This document shows positions 44,981 through 56,620 of a stretch of DNA of 64,000 nt, in pieces. How positions within the stretch are numbered: the stretch's first letter is position 1; each line of letters begins with the position of its first letter. This stretch comes from Odiellus spinosus (lineage: Eukaryota; Arthropoda; Arachnida; Opiliones; Phalangiidae). The notes under the pieces are model-generated. The model was not told where the DNA came from. It made no database searches and saw nothing but the letters and a program-made list of their open reading frames with translations. A program made the translations under genes and the position numbers. The stretch is taken from positions 11,991,320 through 12,055,319 of the forward strand of contig OY987230.1 of the NCBI GenBank assembly GCA_963920705.1, written 5' to 3'.

Positions 44981-45560
44981 TGTCGATTTTGTTTTATGTT
45001 TCGACCGATTTTCACTTTTAATTAAATAGTCAGATTATTATGAATATTAAAGTTTTATTCTCAACGTTCGGTTTAAATTTTACTAATACTTTTGCTCCTT
45101 TTATGTTGAGCCTAAATAAGTTTTTTAACCCGTTTCTGTGGGTACCAATTTTATCTTTTTGAAATTATTTGAGTTCACCTATATCCGATCCGATACCTAC
45201 AGATAGTTATAGCGTTCTGAAGATTTTAAAGTCTACGAGGGGTTTTATACATAAAAAAACGGAAGGGGGTAAAAAGGTTTCCGGGGCTAGTTTCCGGCTA
45301 CCTTTCCGGCGGCCTTCAACTAGCTTCCCGTCCGGCGCCTCTCCGCCTGGTTTCTTTTAAACGATCTTTATCTCGTTTCCTGTCTATTTTGCCCCTTCCC
45401 CTCGCATCCTGTCCGAGAACTCCTGAGATGGTTTTTCGTTTTTGGTTAATATTATAGTTTTTAAATAGTTTTGTACATGAATATATAAAAAGTTATTAAC
45501 TACTGGAATAGATATATATATATATACAAGATATGGCTAAATTTACAAAAAGATTTGACA
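44981..45560 (-). repeat. 5' LTR of the BEL/Pao element (580 bp)
   Basis: The copy upstream of Gag-Pol in element orientation. The TATA box is at 45243-45249 on the minus strand. It is followed outside by CAGGA (45561-45565), the target duplication. Confidence 0.95.
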
Positions 45561-45657
45561 CAGGAATAGGCTTGAGTAATGCGCATTAATAATTTAAAAC
45601 CTGCAGGGTCTTGTTGGGTTTTGAATTTACTGTGTTTCTAATAATAATTTAAACTCA

Positions 45658-45982
45658 TTAAAGGGAGAATGCAGCCTAAAGAGTTTTTTTATCGATTCCT
45701 TATTGTTTCAATAGGCCTAATCCACTAGTTTAAAACTTACCCTGAAAATTGGCTTATTCACGGAGATCCTGAATTTCTTCGAATTGATTGGTCAGCGACC
45801 AATCGAATCTTATATAAAGTCTCATAAAGAGATCTCGCCTTAACGAAGGGCCTTTGTACATTGGTTGACGACTCTTCAATGCGAAGAAATTCGGGATCTC
45901 AAGAATTCACCTAAGCTAGCTTTTTTCCGGGTAAGAAATCAGTAAAAGAATTACTTCTTGTAAGATTACATTCTCCCTTTAA
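45658..45982. mobile_element. MITE with TTAA target duplication (AGGGAGAATG family), copy 1
   Basis: TTAA at 45658-45661 and 45979-45982 flank a 317-bp element starting AGGGAGAATG and ending CATTCTCCCT. It contains ATCGATTCCTTATTG, CAATAGGCCTAATCCACTAG, AACTTACCCTGAAAATTGG and an inverted TTTTTTCCGGGTAAG. TTAA duplication is typical of piggyBac and Kolobok superfamilies. It is non-coding. Confidence 0.85.
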
Positions 45983-48160
45983 AGGGAATATTTAATATAA
46001 TGGCATATTTCCAAAAGTAAGGTAACTAAAGTGTGAACTCTTGTTAAGAAATATAGATTATAACCAAGAATCAATTGAAGCGCATTAGAACCTGTAAGAG
46101 ACTACTCCAGTGATTGTTGGGGGCTGATTCTGAACTAAAAAAAAAAAAAAAAAAAAAAATAGACATCCATTCCCCTAAAACTTCACCCTTTCTTTCCAAT
46201 AAACCAGTCTCTTTTTTTAAATTTAATGATTTGAAAGTAAACTTAGAATACTCAATGCGAAAGAAAATATATACCCTCGGGACTGACCCTAAAATCCCAT
46301 AGTTGTCCCTTAGGAACGTCGGAACGCGACTGCTTGTTTCTCAGAAAACAAAACGTGTAGATGGGGCAAAATATGTTGTACTTATCCCTTTGATTGGATT
46401 TTGAAAAAAAAAAAAGAAAAAAAAAAAAGCTTTATAATCCAACATTATGGCGCGTATGAGCTTTTAGTAACCTAGTAGTATGGACCCTTTCGTACTTCGC
46501 CCCCCCCCCCCCATCAAAGGGAGGTTTTGCTATATACTCCTGGCATGATCCTTTTAAGCTTCAATCCTTATTTTTGTTTCAATTAAGAAGGCAAAATTTC
46601 AAACGAAACTGCAGGGCTTGGCCTATTTAGAAGTTTAATTAGGTATTTATTCTTTTAGAAGAATGTTTTGAAATCTAAACAAAGGTTATAGATCTATACA
46701 AAGCTCCTAAAAATATTAATATTTTATACGGAACGAGAACAACTTTGAGATTCTGTACGTTTATAGCTTTAAGTATAAGCAATATCGACTTATAGTAAAC
46801 ATGAACCAAAGGGTGATATCGAGGATCCTCTCTTAGTGGACGCTTCGATCTGGGACAGATCCTGACTTTATGAGTCCCATTAACGTTCCAAATAAGCTTA
46901 ATTTTCCAATATTTCAAATTCAATATTTAAGGACCTCTTTGATAATAACGCTAACGACACTGCCGCGAGACGACGTACTGCGTATAAGGAGGGAAGGGTA
47001 CTAGGGCATTTGCAACTGGCTGCCGTTTTGCCACCTTTATTAAAGAGACGATGAAACGGAAAAGTTACAATAGTTTTAATTTTGTATTCCCTAGAATTAT
47101 GCCCGAAAGCCTTTAAAACCAATTTAAAAACTTCAAAGACTTAAAGAGATTTATATTTAAAAAGGCGCAGTGAATGATCAAAGCTGCGTTTAGCAACGCG
47201 TACCGGAAAAACAACTATATGAAATTCATTTGGCGGTGGCTTACAGGACTCTTCAGTGATGAATCGCTGAACGCAAAATAATACTCTTTATACGACTACT
47301 TTTCTCTATGAAGTTTAACATTGTGATTGTCTATCATTTAGTTTTAAGGTTTTTTTCAATTAGCGTTTGCGACCGACAGACAAACAGACGTTCGCGTGGA
47401 AGTACTCATGTTTATTTCATTTTTAAGATAAATTAGGCCTATTTTAGGATAATCAATCGTGCAAAGAATGTAATAATTTAAATTAGATCATTTTCCTTCA
47501 CATTCTTCCTTTAAACCATCTGCCGTTAACAGTTTTCCGCGTCAAAGATAAGCTAGGAAAAGAATTTATCCGTATCAGGCCCTTTTTGGAAATTGTTTCG
47601 AAATTGAATATTTTCCACTAATGGAGCTAGGGCAAACACGTGGCGCATCGCTAGTCTCTTTAGCTATAACGTTAATAAAGGCATTTTGACCCGCCCCTTT
47701 CCTCCCACCTACTACCTCCGTACCTTTATATGAAACTAAGTAAATCGGAAAAGTTGGCGCTAGCGAATTGCGTTAAAACTTATCGAGTTAATCTCTCGGA
47801 AGAGTGCCGTTGTCAGTTTCATCAATATTGACTCCGCGAGAGAGGCATCAAATTTTATAGTTTTCTCTTCTCTCTCTCGCTCTTTTAAGTCTAAACAAAG
47901 GATTTGTGTTGGGTTTTGGTTTGAAAAGCATCAAAGCACGCTTGTGTATATTAGCGAAGAATGATAAATAGGTTTAGGTACATACTTATACTAAGGTGAC
48001 TGCGATATGTGGTAATTTGGAAAAATTTTAAGTTCTAAAATGATGAGTCTAATTTGACCTCGACATTGTAACGCCGAAGTGCGTGTGTCAGTTTATAGCG
48101 AAAACAAACACTACTTGAAAACAAACACTACTTGATTTTACAATGGGTTCAAGTATATTA
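45983..48160. other. Intergenic DNA, no gene recognised
   Basis: Contains long A tracts (about 46138-46159 and near 46404-46427) and a C tract near 46501. Short frames only, none recognisable. Confidence 0.45.
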
Positions 48161-48230
48161 AAGTGAGGCTTTCATCATTTTTGAAACGCCATATTCAACA
48201 TTTTGTACCTCTGGGTTGACGCGTTCTGAA
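48161..48230 (+). mobile_element. 5' part of an AAGTGAGGCT-family MITE, interrupted by a nested MITE
   Basis: AAGTGAGGCTTTCA at 48161-48174 and the following 55 bases track the left end of the element at 255-709 (shared ATATTC, ATTTT, ACCTCTG and TTCTG order). After the nested element, 48529-48590 again resembles its continuation (ATGAAAAATGACA, TTTCCGATACATGA). I could not find the far terminus. Confidence 0.5.
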
Positions 48231-48524
48231 AGGGAGAATGCAACCTAATAAAAATGATTTTTTTTATCGATTCTTTATCGTTTAAATAGGCCTAATCCAC
48301 CAATGAAAGTTTCCAAAACAAATATTAAACTTACCCGGAAAATAGGCATGGAGATCCTGAATTGCCTCCGTGTAAGGTCCAGGATCTCCATGAATCCCGC
48401 AAAGCTATTTTCCGGGTAAGTTTTAAATTTATTTCAAGTTCTAATGTTTGTTCGTAATTTTTTTCTAATGGATTAGGCCTATTTAAACAATATGGAATCG
48501 ATAAAAAAAATTTACATTCTCCAT
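48231..48524. mobile_element. MITE, AGGGAGAATG/TTAA family, copy 2 (fold-back)
   Basis: Starts AGGGAGAATGCAACC, ends TTACATTCTCCAT, followed by TTAA (48525-48528) and preceded by TGAA, a TTAA with one change. Arms pair over most of the length: ATCGATTCTTTATCG with its inverse, AAATAGGCCTAATCCA with TGGATTAGGCCTATTT, ACTTACCCGGAAAATAGG with CTATTTTCCGGGTAAGT, and CATGGAGATCCTG with CAGGATCTCCATG. It is better folded than copy 1. Confidence 0.85.
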
Positions 48525-48590
48525 TTAATAAACTTACAAATGAAAAATGACAAAAATATAAGGAATTTGTTTCCGATACATGACGTAGAT

Positions 48591-51500
48591 TATTACTGGA
48601 ACTTAACGATAATTTTCACGCGAAATGTAAGACGTAAGACAGATTAAGTAGTTGTGACAACCATATATAAAATAATAAAACATTAGGACAGGATCATTAG
48701 ACCATTAGCCTTTAGACTCGAGATATTCCAGGGGAAAGATTACCTCAATGAAATTAATTTGTATTGGTTGGTCTTTAAGGTGTTTTCTACGGGCACAGGA
48801 AGGACAGCCGGTCTAGTTCTAGGCTTATTTTTGGTGACAACTCCTCTTCAACAAGAGAGGACCGAAACTATTAACGAATTTAATTATTTGGGCAATTGGA
48901 GTTCTCGATCTGTGTCCCACTTCGCCCCATTTTACTCGAGGTTATTCATTATATACGCAGCGTAGCATCCTCTTCGTTTACAGCGATTAACCAAGGGGGA
49001 TACTCGGCAAGACACTAGCTATAAGGCGCCTTGCTCTAAATTTTAACGACTAGATGCGAGGCTTAAGAGCTATAGCAATAAGGTAAACTTTCCCAAGCCC
49101 AATATCACTCTCTCTGATGTGTATAGAGCATACATACGTAGACAGAATAGGTTATTGGCATTTCAGCACGAACACGGGCTATTTCCAAGTAAACCTTTGG
49201 TTTTCTACCCTACAAACATTAACTTGGAAGCGTAAGGTTTTACCTTACGAAATATTAGACTGATGCCCTAGATTGTCGGACCCTTTCTAACCTTGCAAGA
49301 GCCGATTTTAAAGGATAAATGCTATACAATTTCGGGTTTTAGGATATAAAAGGCTGGCCTCTAAAAAACTATAAGTTTTTAATCAATTTGGACTGTTTGA
49401 TTTTACTTAAATAATTTTAAGCAAATTTGCACATTTTTTTGGCCACCCTTATTCAAGATTTTCCGACACGAGTGCAAAAATTGAAGTGTTTTCTTCTTCC
49501 CCAAAAAGGCTAGGATACGTACTTCCGCCTGTTCACTTCTGGTGCAGGTTTAAATTCAGGAAGTAACGGAGTGATGTTTTTGATTTTGGGTGTAAAACGA
49601 GAAATTGATTTTGCCGCCCCATGGCATTGATAGGCTCTTCGCGTCCTTAAAATATTTTCAGAGGAGTACATTGTTCCCCTACATCCCCCGTTTCTACACC
49701 ACTGCACAAAAAACGCGAACATGCACGGGAAGCTAATTTTTAACGCACTATCTTCATGTGATAACATTAATAATTCAGTTATGCGGTAAATTTCTCAATC
49801 TCTTTAAATTCCAAAAAAAAAAAAAAAAAAAAAAAAACGGAATTATTACGAGAGTTGTCCTTTTCGGATCGTTTTCGATTAAGACAGAGCGTGTCTTACA
49901 GTGTCAACCCCCAGTCTGTACGACGAACCGTGCCTCGTTTGGTTACGCAAACTTTGAGACAATTTCCCCGAATTAGGCCTAATCTAAAATAGCTATCAAA
50001 TCTTCCGCTTTGGAGAATAGGGGTTTGGTCGTCCCACCTCTTCTCTTATATATATTGTGTTCTGGTCTTTTGTTCTTATTGTCCCACTATATATTTAAGC
50101 CCCTTAACTAGCGTTAATTGATTTTAAGAATTATTAGATTCAATTTTGATATATATATATATATATGTAAATTCTCAAGTGATTTAAATTTAGCCAGAAT
50201 CTTATGTATACTTTTCGATCTTATTCGAAAATCCATTTCAGAATGGATGAATAACTTGTAGATTTGGAACTAATCATCTGCCATATATATTTAATGTTTG
50301 TAGTTAGTTCCGCAAAAAGAGTTTTGACTTGCTATAATCGTCCTCTTCCGCAACTGTCAAAGGCCGTCTAGATTTTGTTTGCAAAACCAACTTGCCTAAC
50401 TATATTTTTAGATACAAATTGGCCGCTACAATTAAGCTCGCCGCCTACTTAAGAGCTGAAACCACTTAACTCCAAATATTTAATGCAAAATTAACTTTGC
50501 GAAAACTCCACAGTGGAGACCATCTTACAGGAAAATTATATTAGTTTCCCTTTATATAAAATAGAATCCATTAGTGGCTCTAATTTCAGTTCAGGTTTTA
50601 TAGAATATAACATTAATCGCTGGCTAATACAGCTAAGTAGATAAATTATTAATAATTTCTAAAGGGTGGTTATTGCAAGACAGTTTTAAAAGATTCAATA
50701 AAAACAAGATTGTCAAGTCTATATGAATGAAAATGAACAAATTTATGTACAAAGTCATCATAATAACCATATTTTGTTGACCAAAAAATAACTTTTTTGT
50801 CGCAACTATGGAAACTCAGATTATGACGAAAAAGTTACTTTTTTTGACAAAAACATCTTGATTGAAAAGGCGTCTTTACTGTCATCAAATTCAGTGTTTT
50901 GCTAGTTGAATGGGAATATACAATAAAGTTAATCTTTCCGCTTAATTTACGCCTGAACCCCGTTTTAAAATTACGAGAGTTGGATAAAACTAAAGCTTTA
51001 TTTTACACATATATTTATCTATGTATTTATTTAAATTAAGTCTATTTGTATCTATTCCCGATTGGGTGTTCTGGTCGAGAAGAGACTCTGATAGGTCGAA
51101 GCTCGGAATATATATCGAAAGGGGATGCCAAACTGACTATTTGTATTTTCCTATTTTCCATATAGTTGCGAATATCGCGAGGCTGCGCCGCGCTATTCGG
51201 TCTTTCGTGAAATTTCCTCTATTTGCTTAAGAAAGGCCCGTTGGAGCGAACTCCCGCCTTTTCCCTGCCTCGCGTGCAATAAATGATTGGAGCGAAGGCG
51301 TAGGAAGCGACGGAGCGAAGCCCAGTTTAGATTTATTCCTAATTATAGGGGGGCTATTTATTAGTCTTCTAATTGAACTCCTCTCTCTCTCTCCTCGCCA
51401 CCGCTCGACTTTGTCTTTGCTTGATTGGAAACGACGGGGTTTTGTCTCATCTTGAGTTTTTAGCAATTTTGGAGCTTTGTCGTCCCTTTTATCACTACGT

Positions 51501-52860
51501 TTTGGTTTAATAGAGAAATAGGGAAACCTAACATTGTATCCGCTGAAAATTAAGGGTGATTCTAATACGGCCGTTTTAAGCCTCGTTTCTCTATTGGGCT
51601 GGAAACGGAATGCTCCAACGCTCCCGTATTTCCTCTTCTACAGTTCCTTCCCTTTATGTTAAGTTCGTACCAGTTAGAGACGGCAACGCCTACAAGCCTT
51701 TGATTTTAACTATATTTATGGTTGTTTTCTTTAGAAGTTGAGGGAAGCTTTAGTTTTTATGCGCTGCAAACTCAGGGCCAAAAAGGCTGCACGCTGAACC
51801 AGCGCTAGATTCCAATAGGTGAAAACCTATATCTTAGAAACGTAACTTAAACGAAATAGAGATTTACTGAAAGCTAGGATCATACGTATTGTAAATTTTA
51901 ATTGGGATGAATTAAAGTTGGAATCATTTCAAGATTTCAGTTGGTACCAAGCTTCATTCCACGTAATCTCTTAGATTGATTTTTGTGGAGAGATTGAATG
52001 GTCTCTAAATTTGTACGTAGTGAAATCCCAAAGGTATTTGACTAAAAATATAACAACCGACGCTTTGTATCACTGAAGAGTTTTACGATTTTAATACTTC
52101 TTAGGTTTTATTGCCCCTGTATGTTATCTTTTCTCTGAACTTAGGTGCGCGTAGGATGAAACATATCTACAGGGGCTATTAGCAGTACCTCCGCCATTTA
52201 AATACATTAATTCTACTTTCGTGATTAGTATTTAACTTTTACTATAATATTGCATGTTTTTATGTTTTATTTTTACTGAGCTTCCCCTACAGGGCCGGGA
52301 ACCTCCCTGTTTGGAAAGAGTGTACTTTGTGTGGCTACCACAATAATTCTGTAAACCTAGGTTTCATTTTACCGCCCCAAAATGGTAGTGCGCGTTAGTT
52401 GAAACACATTTACATGCGTAGCTAATTTTATAAAAAATATTTTCTCTTATACTTGGTTAGAAAACCTAAATCTGCTCTTTTTCTGTTGTGTTGACGAAGT
52501 TAATGGTGACGTAGCGTCGCTCTAGGAGCGAAACATCAAAATAATAAATAACTGATGACGGAAAAACTTTTCGATTCCGAGTTTCGGGGTCGCTAACGCG
52601 CCGTGAAAAGCGAAGTGCAAAGAGGCCAACAGAAAAAGAAGCGAGCGCCTTAAGCTTTTCTATTCGATACCTCTTTCAAGTCTCTATCACGTGTTAAAAT
52701 ATTTTAGCCTTACTATCATCAGAGCAGAATTACCTTATTTAAACCACTATAGAAATTTTTTAATATTTTCATTGAAATGAATAAACGAAAGTCAATAGGA
52801 ACTCTATCTACTTTACTCAGATGAGATCTTTTTATACCATTCTAAAGGTACTTTTCAATA
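48591..52860. other. Intergenic DNA, no gene recognised
   Basis: Simple tracts (A22 near 49814, (AT)n near 50150) and an imperfect inverted repeat at 50777-50850 are the only structures seen. A GC-richer patch near 51180-51340 has short frames without motifs. Confidence 0.45.
50777..50850. repeat. Imperfect inverted repeat, 26-base arms, short loop
   Basis: TTGACCAAAAAATAACTTTT (start of left arm, 50777-50802) pairs imperfectly with GACGAAAAAGTTACTTTTTT (start of right arm, 50825-50850) around a 22-base loop. It could be a small fold-back remnant. Confidence 0.55.
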
Positions 52861-53017
52861 GTTACATTCACACTTGAGACTTTGAAACCATTTCCAAACC
52901 GTTTTGAATGTTAAAATTAAGTTTTTAAGATAATAATTATATTTTTCAACAAAGAATCTTTACAGCTGACCATTTCAAAACGGTTAAAAACAGTTTCGAA
53001 ATCTTTAGTGTGCAAGA
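52861..53017. mobile_element. Short MITE, decayed second copy of the 12498-12671 type
   Basis: The left end GTTACATTCACACTTGAG plus GACTTTGAAACC is inverted at the right (TTTCGAAATCTTTAGTGTGC), with CCAAACCGTTTTGAA and TTTCAAAACGGTTAAAAAC inside. The outermost bases are decayed. Confidence 0.6.
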
Positions 53018-54018
53018 AATCCAAGATTAAAACCGAGATTAAAGGGAAACCCCCGATCGAGGAAATATTATACCGATATAGTTTTCGAAAATTAGGGCAC
53101 GCGTGCCGAATCACGCGCGAAGATTGTTAGATAGCTAAATTTCCGCAGTAACTTGACCACGCCCCTTTCAAAAAATTCAGATTTCTCTTGAAAACAGCGG
53201 TAAAAGCGCTAGTTTAAAACCATTAAATATATTTAAGTGAAATATTACACCTAAAAGTGTCTTGAATTCTGTACCAAAAACTCTCAATTGGTGTTAACTT
53301 TGTGTGTGAAAGCTCCTTAAATTTCTCCTTCGACACTTTCGTTAGCGAGCGTACTACTTTTATACGAGTTATAGCATTGTATATCAATCCGCCTCTACTT
53401 TGATTACGTTATACGCCGCCCTTAAACATAAATATAAAGGTCTTTAACTGTCCCAAAGTTCTATAAATTCGAGAGAGACCTGGATATAGTTTTGAAGTTG
53501 GCTTTGAAGCCAATGTAAAGAGAAAAGGAGAGAAGAAGCTGGTCTAGGATTTATCCTACTAAACTGGCTTCCCCTTGTCGAGTCGCAGCTGGCACGACGC
53601 TTTAGCTCCGGACCACTTCACGCCTATTAAAAAAGGGGAAACGGCAGGGGGCTCTCTCTCTGCGCACTGCTAGATGAAAAGAGAGAGAGAGTAGAGCGGG
53701 AAAGAGAAAATAGAGGGGCAAAAACTTGTTTGTTTAAAAGTGTATGTGTGTGTGAGAGAGAAGAGTTTTGATCGCCTCTTTATTACAAAAATTGTCGTTT
53801 ATATAAATTCGCGCGAGTGTCGTTGGCACTAAATCGTTATATTTTTTTACAGGAACCATCTTGTATACTCGACAATTTTATTGGTTTAAAAATAATAACA
53901 CTTTAAAAGAAATGTTGATTGTGATTTAGCTCAATTTATAACGTGATATAAAACTCTTCTCTCATCTTGGTAGTATATAGAAGAAATAAAATATGTGCCC
54001 GGCCAGCCCTTAGAATAA
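53018..54018. other. Intergenic DNA, no gene recognised
   Basis: Contains a (GA)n-rich stretch near 53680-53760 and nothing that can be called. Confidence 0.45.
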
Positions 54019-54317
54019 AAGCTATACGGTCACACTAGCCCTTCTTAATCGGTTTGAATCGGTGAAATCAAACCGGTATTAAAATCACCAGGAATCGTTT
54101 TAAGCGTCACGTGTTCAAACATTAGCTTTATAAATCGATTTATTTTTGCTTCATCTATCGGTTGTTGAAACCGAATCGGTATGAAACTGGTTTCCGAAGC
54201 ATTTGCGAGAAACCAAGTCAAATTGATTCGAGAAAAGACGGTTTCCCGTTCACACAACTTCAGCAAAATGTTTTGAAACGGTTTAAATCGATTCCAAGGC
54301 CTAGTATGAACGCAGCT
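54019..54317 (-). mobile_element. MITE, family A copy, about 299 bp, inverted
   Basis: One of the best-preserved family A copies: on the minus strand it starts AGCTGCGTTCATACTAGGCC and ends CTAGTGTGACCGTATAGCTT. The interior includes GAAACCAGTTTCATACCG, CGATTCGGTTTCAACAACCG and CACGTGACGCTTAAAACG. Confidence 0.85.
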
Positions 54318-55745
54318 ACGAAGATATTGGCTTATATTGCTCCCAGATATCTTTTCTATCAACAGATAAAACTGATAGTTTTTTAACTGTTTCTAAATCG
54401 GATAAACTGTTTAATCTAACTGCAAGAAACAGATTCTCGGTAAGCGCTTATCTGAAGGAAATTTATTTACACGCTTTTTATCTGTGTCTTTAGAAAAAAA
54501 TCAAATTTATCGATTTATTTAACACAAAAAGGATTTGCTGTCTATGTTATTGTATAAAGAGAGGCAATCTGGTTTCGTTTAGCTTCGAAATAATGATACA
54601 AATTACCTGCCATAATATACGCCCAACCTAACGAGTATATCTTGCCAATTGTACGAGTAGTATCCAGGCTAGTGGTACAAGTACACGTACATGTACAACG
54701 ATAGAGGGAGGAATTAATCCTAGTATATTAATGGAAATGCTGGAGGGAAGTAACGTGTCAGTGAGCCAAGTCTTAGCTATATAGCTATAGGGTTTTCTGT
54801 AGCCGTGATGGGAGAAAAACGCGGGGTTGAATCTCATTAAACACGACAAAGGTCAATTAAAATCGAATCTGCAGGCAAAGTGTACGCGTATATTATACGG
54901 TTTTGGGAGGCGCCCAGCCTCTTAATCAGTCAATTAATCGAGATTATTTTCTTATTAAGAGGAAAGGATTGCGAGTCGGGACCCCCTAGTCCTTAATGAG
55001 CGCCAAACTTTTGCTACAAAGGTAAAAGACGTATAGATTATTTCGACCGCGGTTGAACCTACTATTTCCTGCCAAATCTTGGGTTATACCTAGAATTTTA
55101 GATACCTTCTAAGATTGTAATTGACTGTAGAAGACTAGAGGGAAGGAAAAGAAGTTCATTTATCAAGGAACAAGCTCCTACCATGCACGTGAGATTAGAA
55201 GAATTTGAATTAATCTATACCGTGTTTGTAGTGCGAGACTGAGGCACGTATAGTTTTCTACTGGTTTCATACAAACATGAAAAATATATAACTTATATAA
55301 GGGTAAACCTGGAAAAACTTTGGGTGATAGCCAGAAATGGGCAAATAGAAAATCAAGGCTTTTCACATGATTGTCGCAGCTCAAGAAAAACCAGAATTCC
55401 AAAATTCAGCCAAAACGTCGGGATTTGATAATTTGTTCAAATTTCAGGGGAGAATGTGTCGTATTTAGGTTTATTAATTTCTTCTGGGGAAATGCTCACA
55501 GATGGTCAGGGAAAACTTAGAGTCAGGGAATCTGGCAACCCTTTAAAAGTAAGGGAATTTAAATCAGCTTGGATTTCTTTAATAGAAAGTTCATTTTTTG
55601 GGAAAATCCTACGTTTTTAATTTTATTTTTCCAATTATTATAAAAAATATAGTATTGTTTATGATGTATCATATTTATGTCAATCGAAACTAAACCTTTA
55701 CAAATCGAGAACTTATTATTCTTTTTAGCCATGGTGATAATGCGA
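54318..55745. other. Intergenic DNA, no gene recognised
   Basis: A patch near 55440-55560 has GTCAGGGAA words like 35690-36075. No gene seen. Confidence 0.45.
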
Positions 55746-56219
55746 TAGAGAAATTTTTAAAAAAGGGAACACATGGCTTTTAAAAACTATTTATTACACG
55801 GGTTAAAATTCCGGTAATAACATAAGGCGTGAGCTTTCGGCTCGCGAGCCTTTTTCAAACTAAATTATTACAATCGAGTTCCACATATAACAGAAAAGAG
55901 TTTTCACTACGCGGGCCCGTTTTTTTTCTAAACAAGTGTTAATTTTTTATGACCCCCCATGGGGGGTCATAAAAAATGAACACTTTTTTATGACCCCCCC
56001 CCATGAGGGGTCATAAAAAATGAACACTTGTTTAGAAAAAAAGCGGGCCCGTAGTGAAAACTCTTTTCTGTTACCTGTGGAACTCGATTGTAATAATTTA
56101 GTTAGTTTGAAAAAGGCTCGCGAGCCGAAAGCTCACGCCTTATGTTATTACCGGAATTTTAATCCGTGTAATAAATAGTTTTTAAAAGCCATGTGTTTCC
56201 TTTTTTAAAAATTTCTCTA
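55746..56219. mobile_element. Long fold-back MITE: near-perfect 470-bp palindrome with TA target duplication
   Basis: TA at 55746-55747 and 56218-56219 flank an element starting GAGAAATTTTTAAAAAAGGG and ending in its inverse. Arms of about 200 bp pair almost throughout, including GGCTCGCGAGCC, CGGGCCCG and AAACAAGTGTT segments. The centre has two short palindromes, TATGACCCCCCATGGGGGGTCATA and a slightly degenerate second one. TA duplication points to a Tc1/mariner-type mobiliser. It is non-coding. Confidence 0.9.
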
Positions 56220-56620
56220 AACCTTTACAAATATGCAGACATAACTCCAACATTTTTACGGGTACTACTAGTTTGCCCAAATAATTATGCAAACAAACTA
56301 AATCTTCAAATCCTGCCCTACTTTTACTTATCCCCGAATGATGTTTGCAAATCATATCTGTAAACTTTTCCCCAACCTTTACCCAACAGTCTGCCCAAAT
56401 TATATCCGCCAACCTTTGCAAACCTTGCCGAACTATTACGTATAGTTTGGAAAACTTATTTCCGCAATCTTTAGTCTTTAACGAACCCGCAAAACTTTGC
56501 CAAACTTTTACCCTAGTTTGCCAAATTATTTTTGCATACAAAATATGAAAACATTATTGCAAATCACACCTGCAAACTTTTCTCAACTTTTAGTGTTGCC
56601 AGAGGTAAAATAAGACCAGG
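56220..56620. repeat. Degenerate repeat region with TTTGCCAAACT-like words
   Basis: The plus strand has recurring TTTGCAAATC, TTTGCCCAAAT, CCTTTGCAAACC, TTTGCCAAACTTTTACCC and TTTGCCAAATTATTTTTGC words with variable spacing and strong C-over-G bias. It resembles a decayed short-period repeat. The 119-codon minus-strand frame across it is not convincing. Confidence 0.45.

Larger units (their letters stand above)
38752..45560 (-). mobile_element. Full-length BEL/Pao-type LTR retrotransposon
   Basis: The 6809-bp element is on the minus strand. It has 580-bp LTRs (TGTCAAATC...ATCGACA in element orientation), a primer site, one long Gag-Pol frame, a polypurine tract and a perfect 5-bp target duplication CAGGA at 38747-38751 and 45561-45565. 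A single gag-pol frame with a Peptidase_A17-type region and a DUF5641-like C-terminus is characteristic of BEL/Pao. LTRs look identical and the frame is intact, so the insertion is recent and potentially active. Confidence 0.95.

Noticed and set aside
54045-54362. 105-codon minus-strand frame
   Set aside because: Runs through a family A MITE and shares its words with non-coding copies elsewhere in the window.
56182-56541. 119-codon minus-strand frame
   Set aside because: Falls in a degenerate short-word repeat region and begins within the edge of the palindromic MITE; no domain seen.
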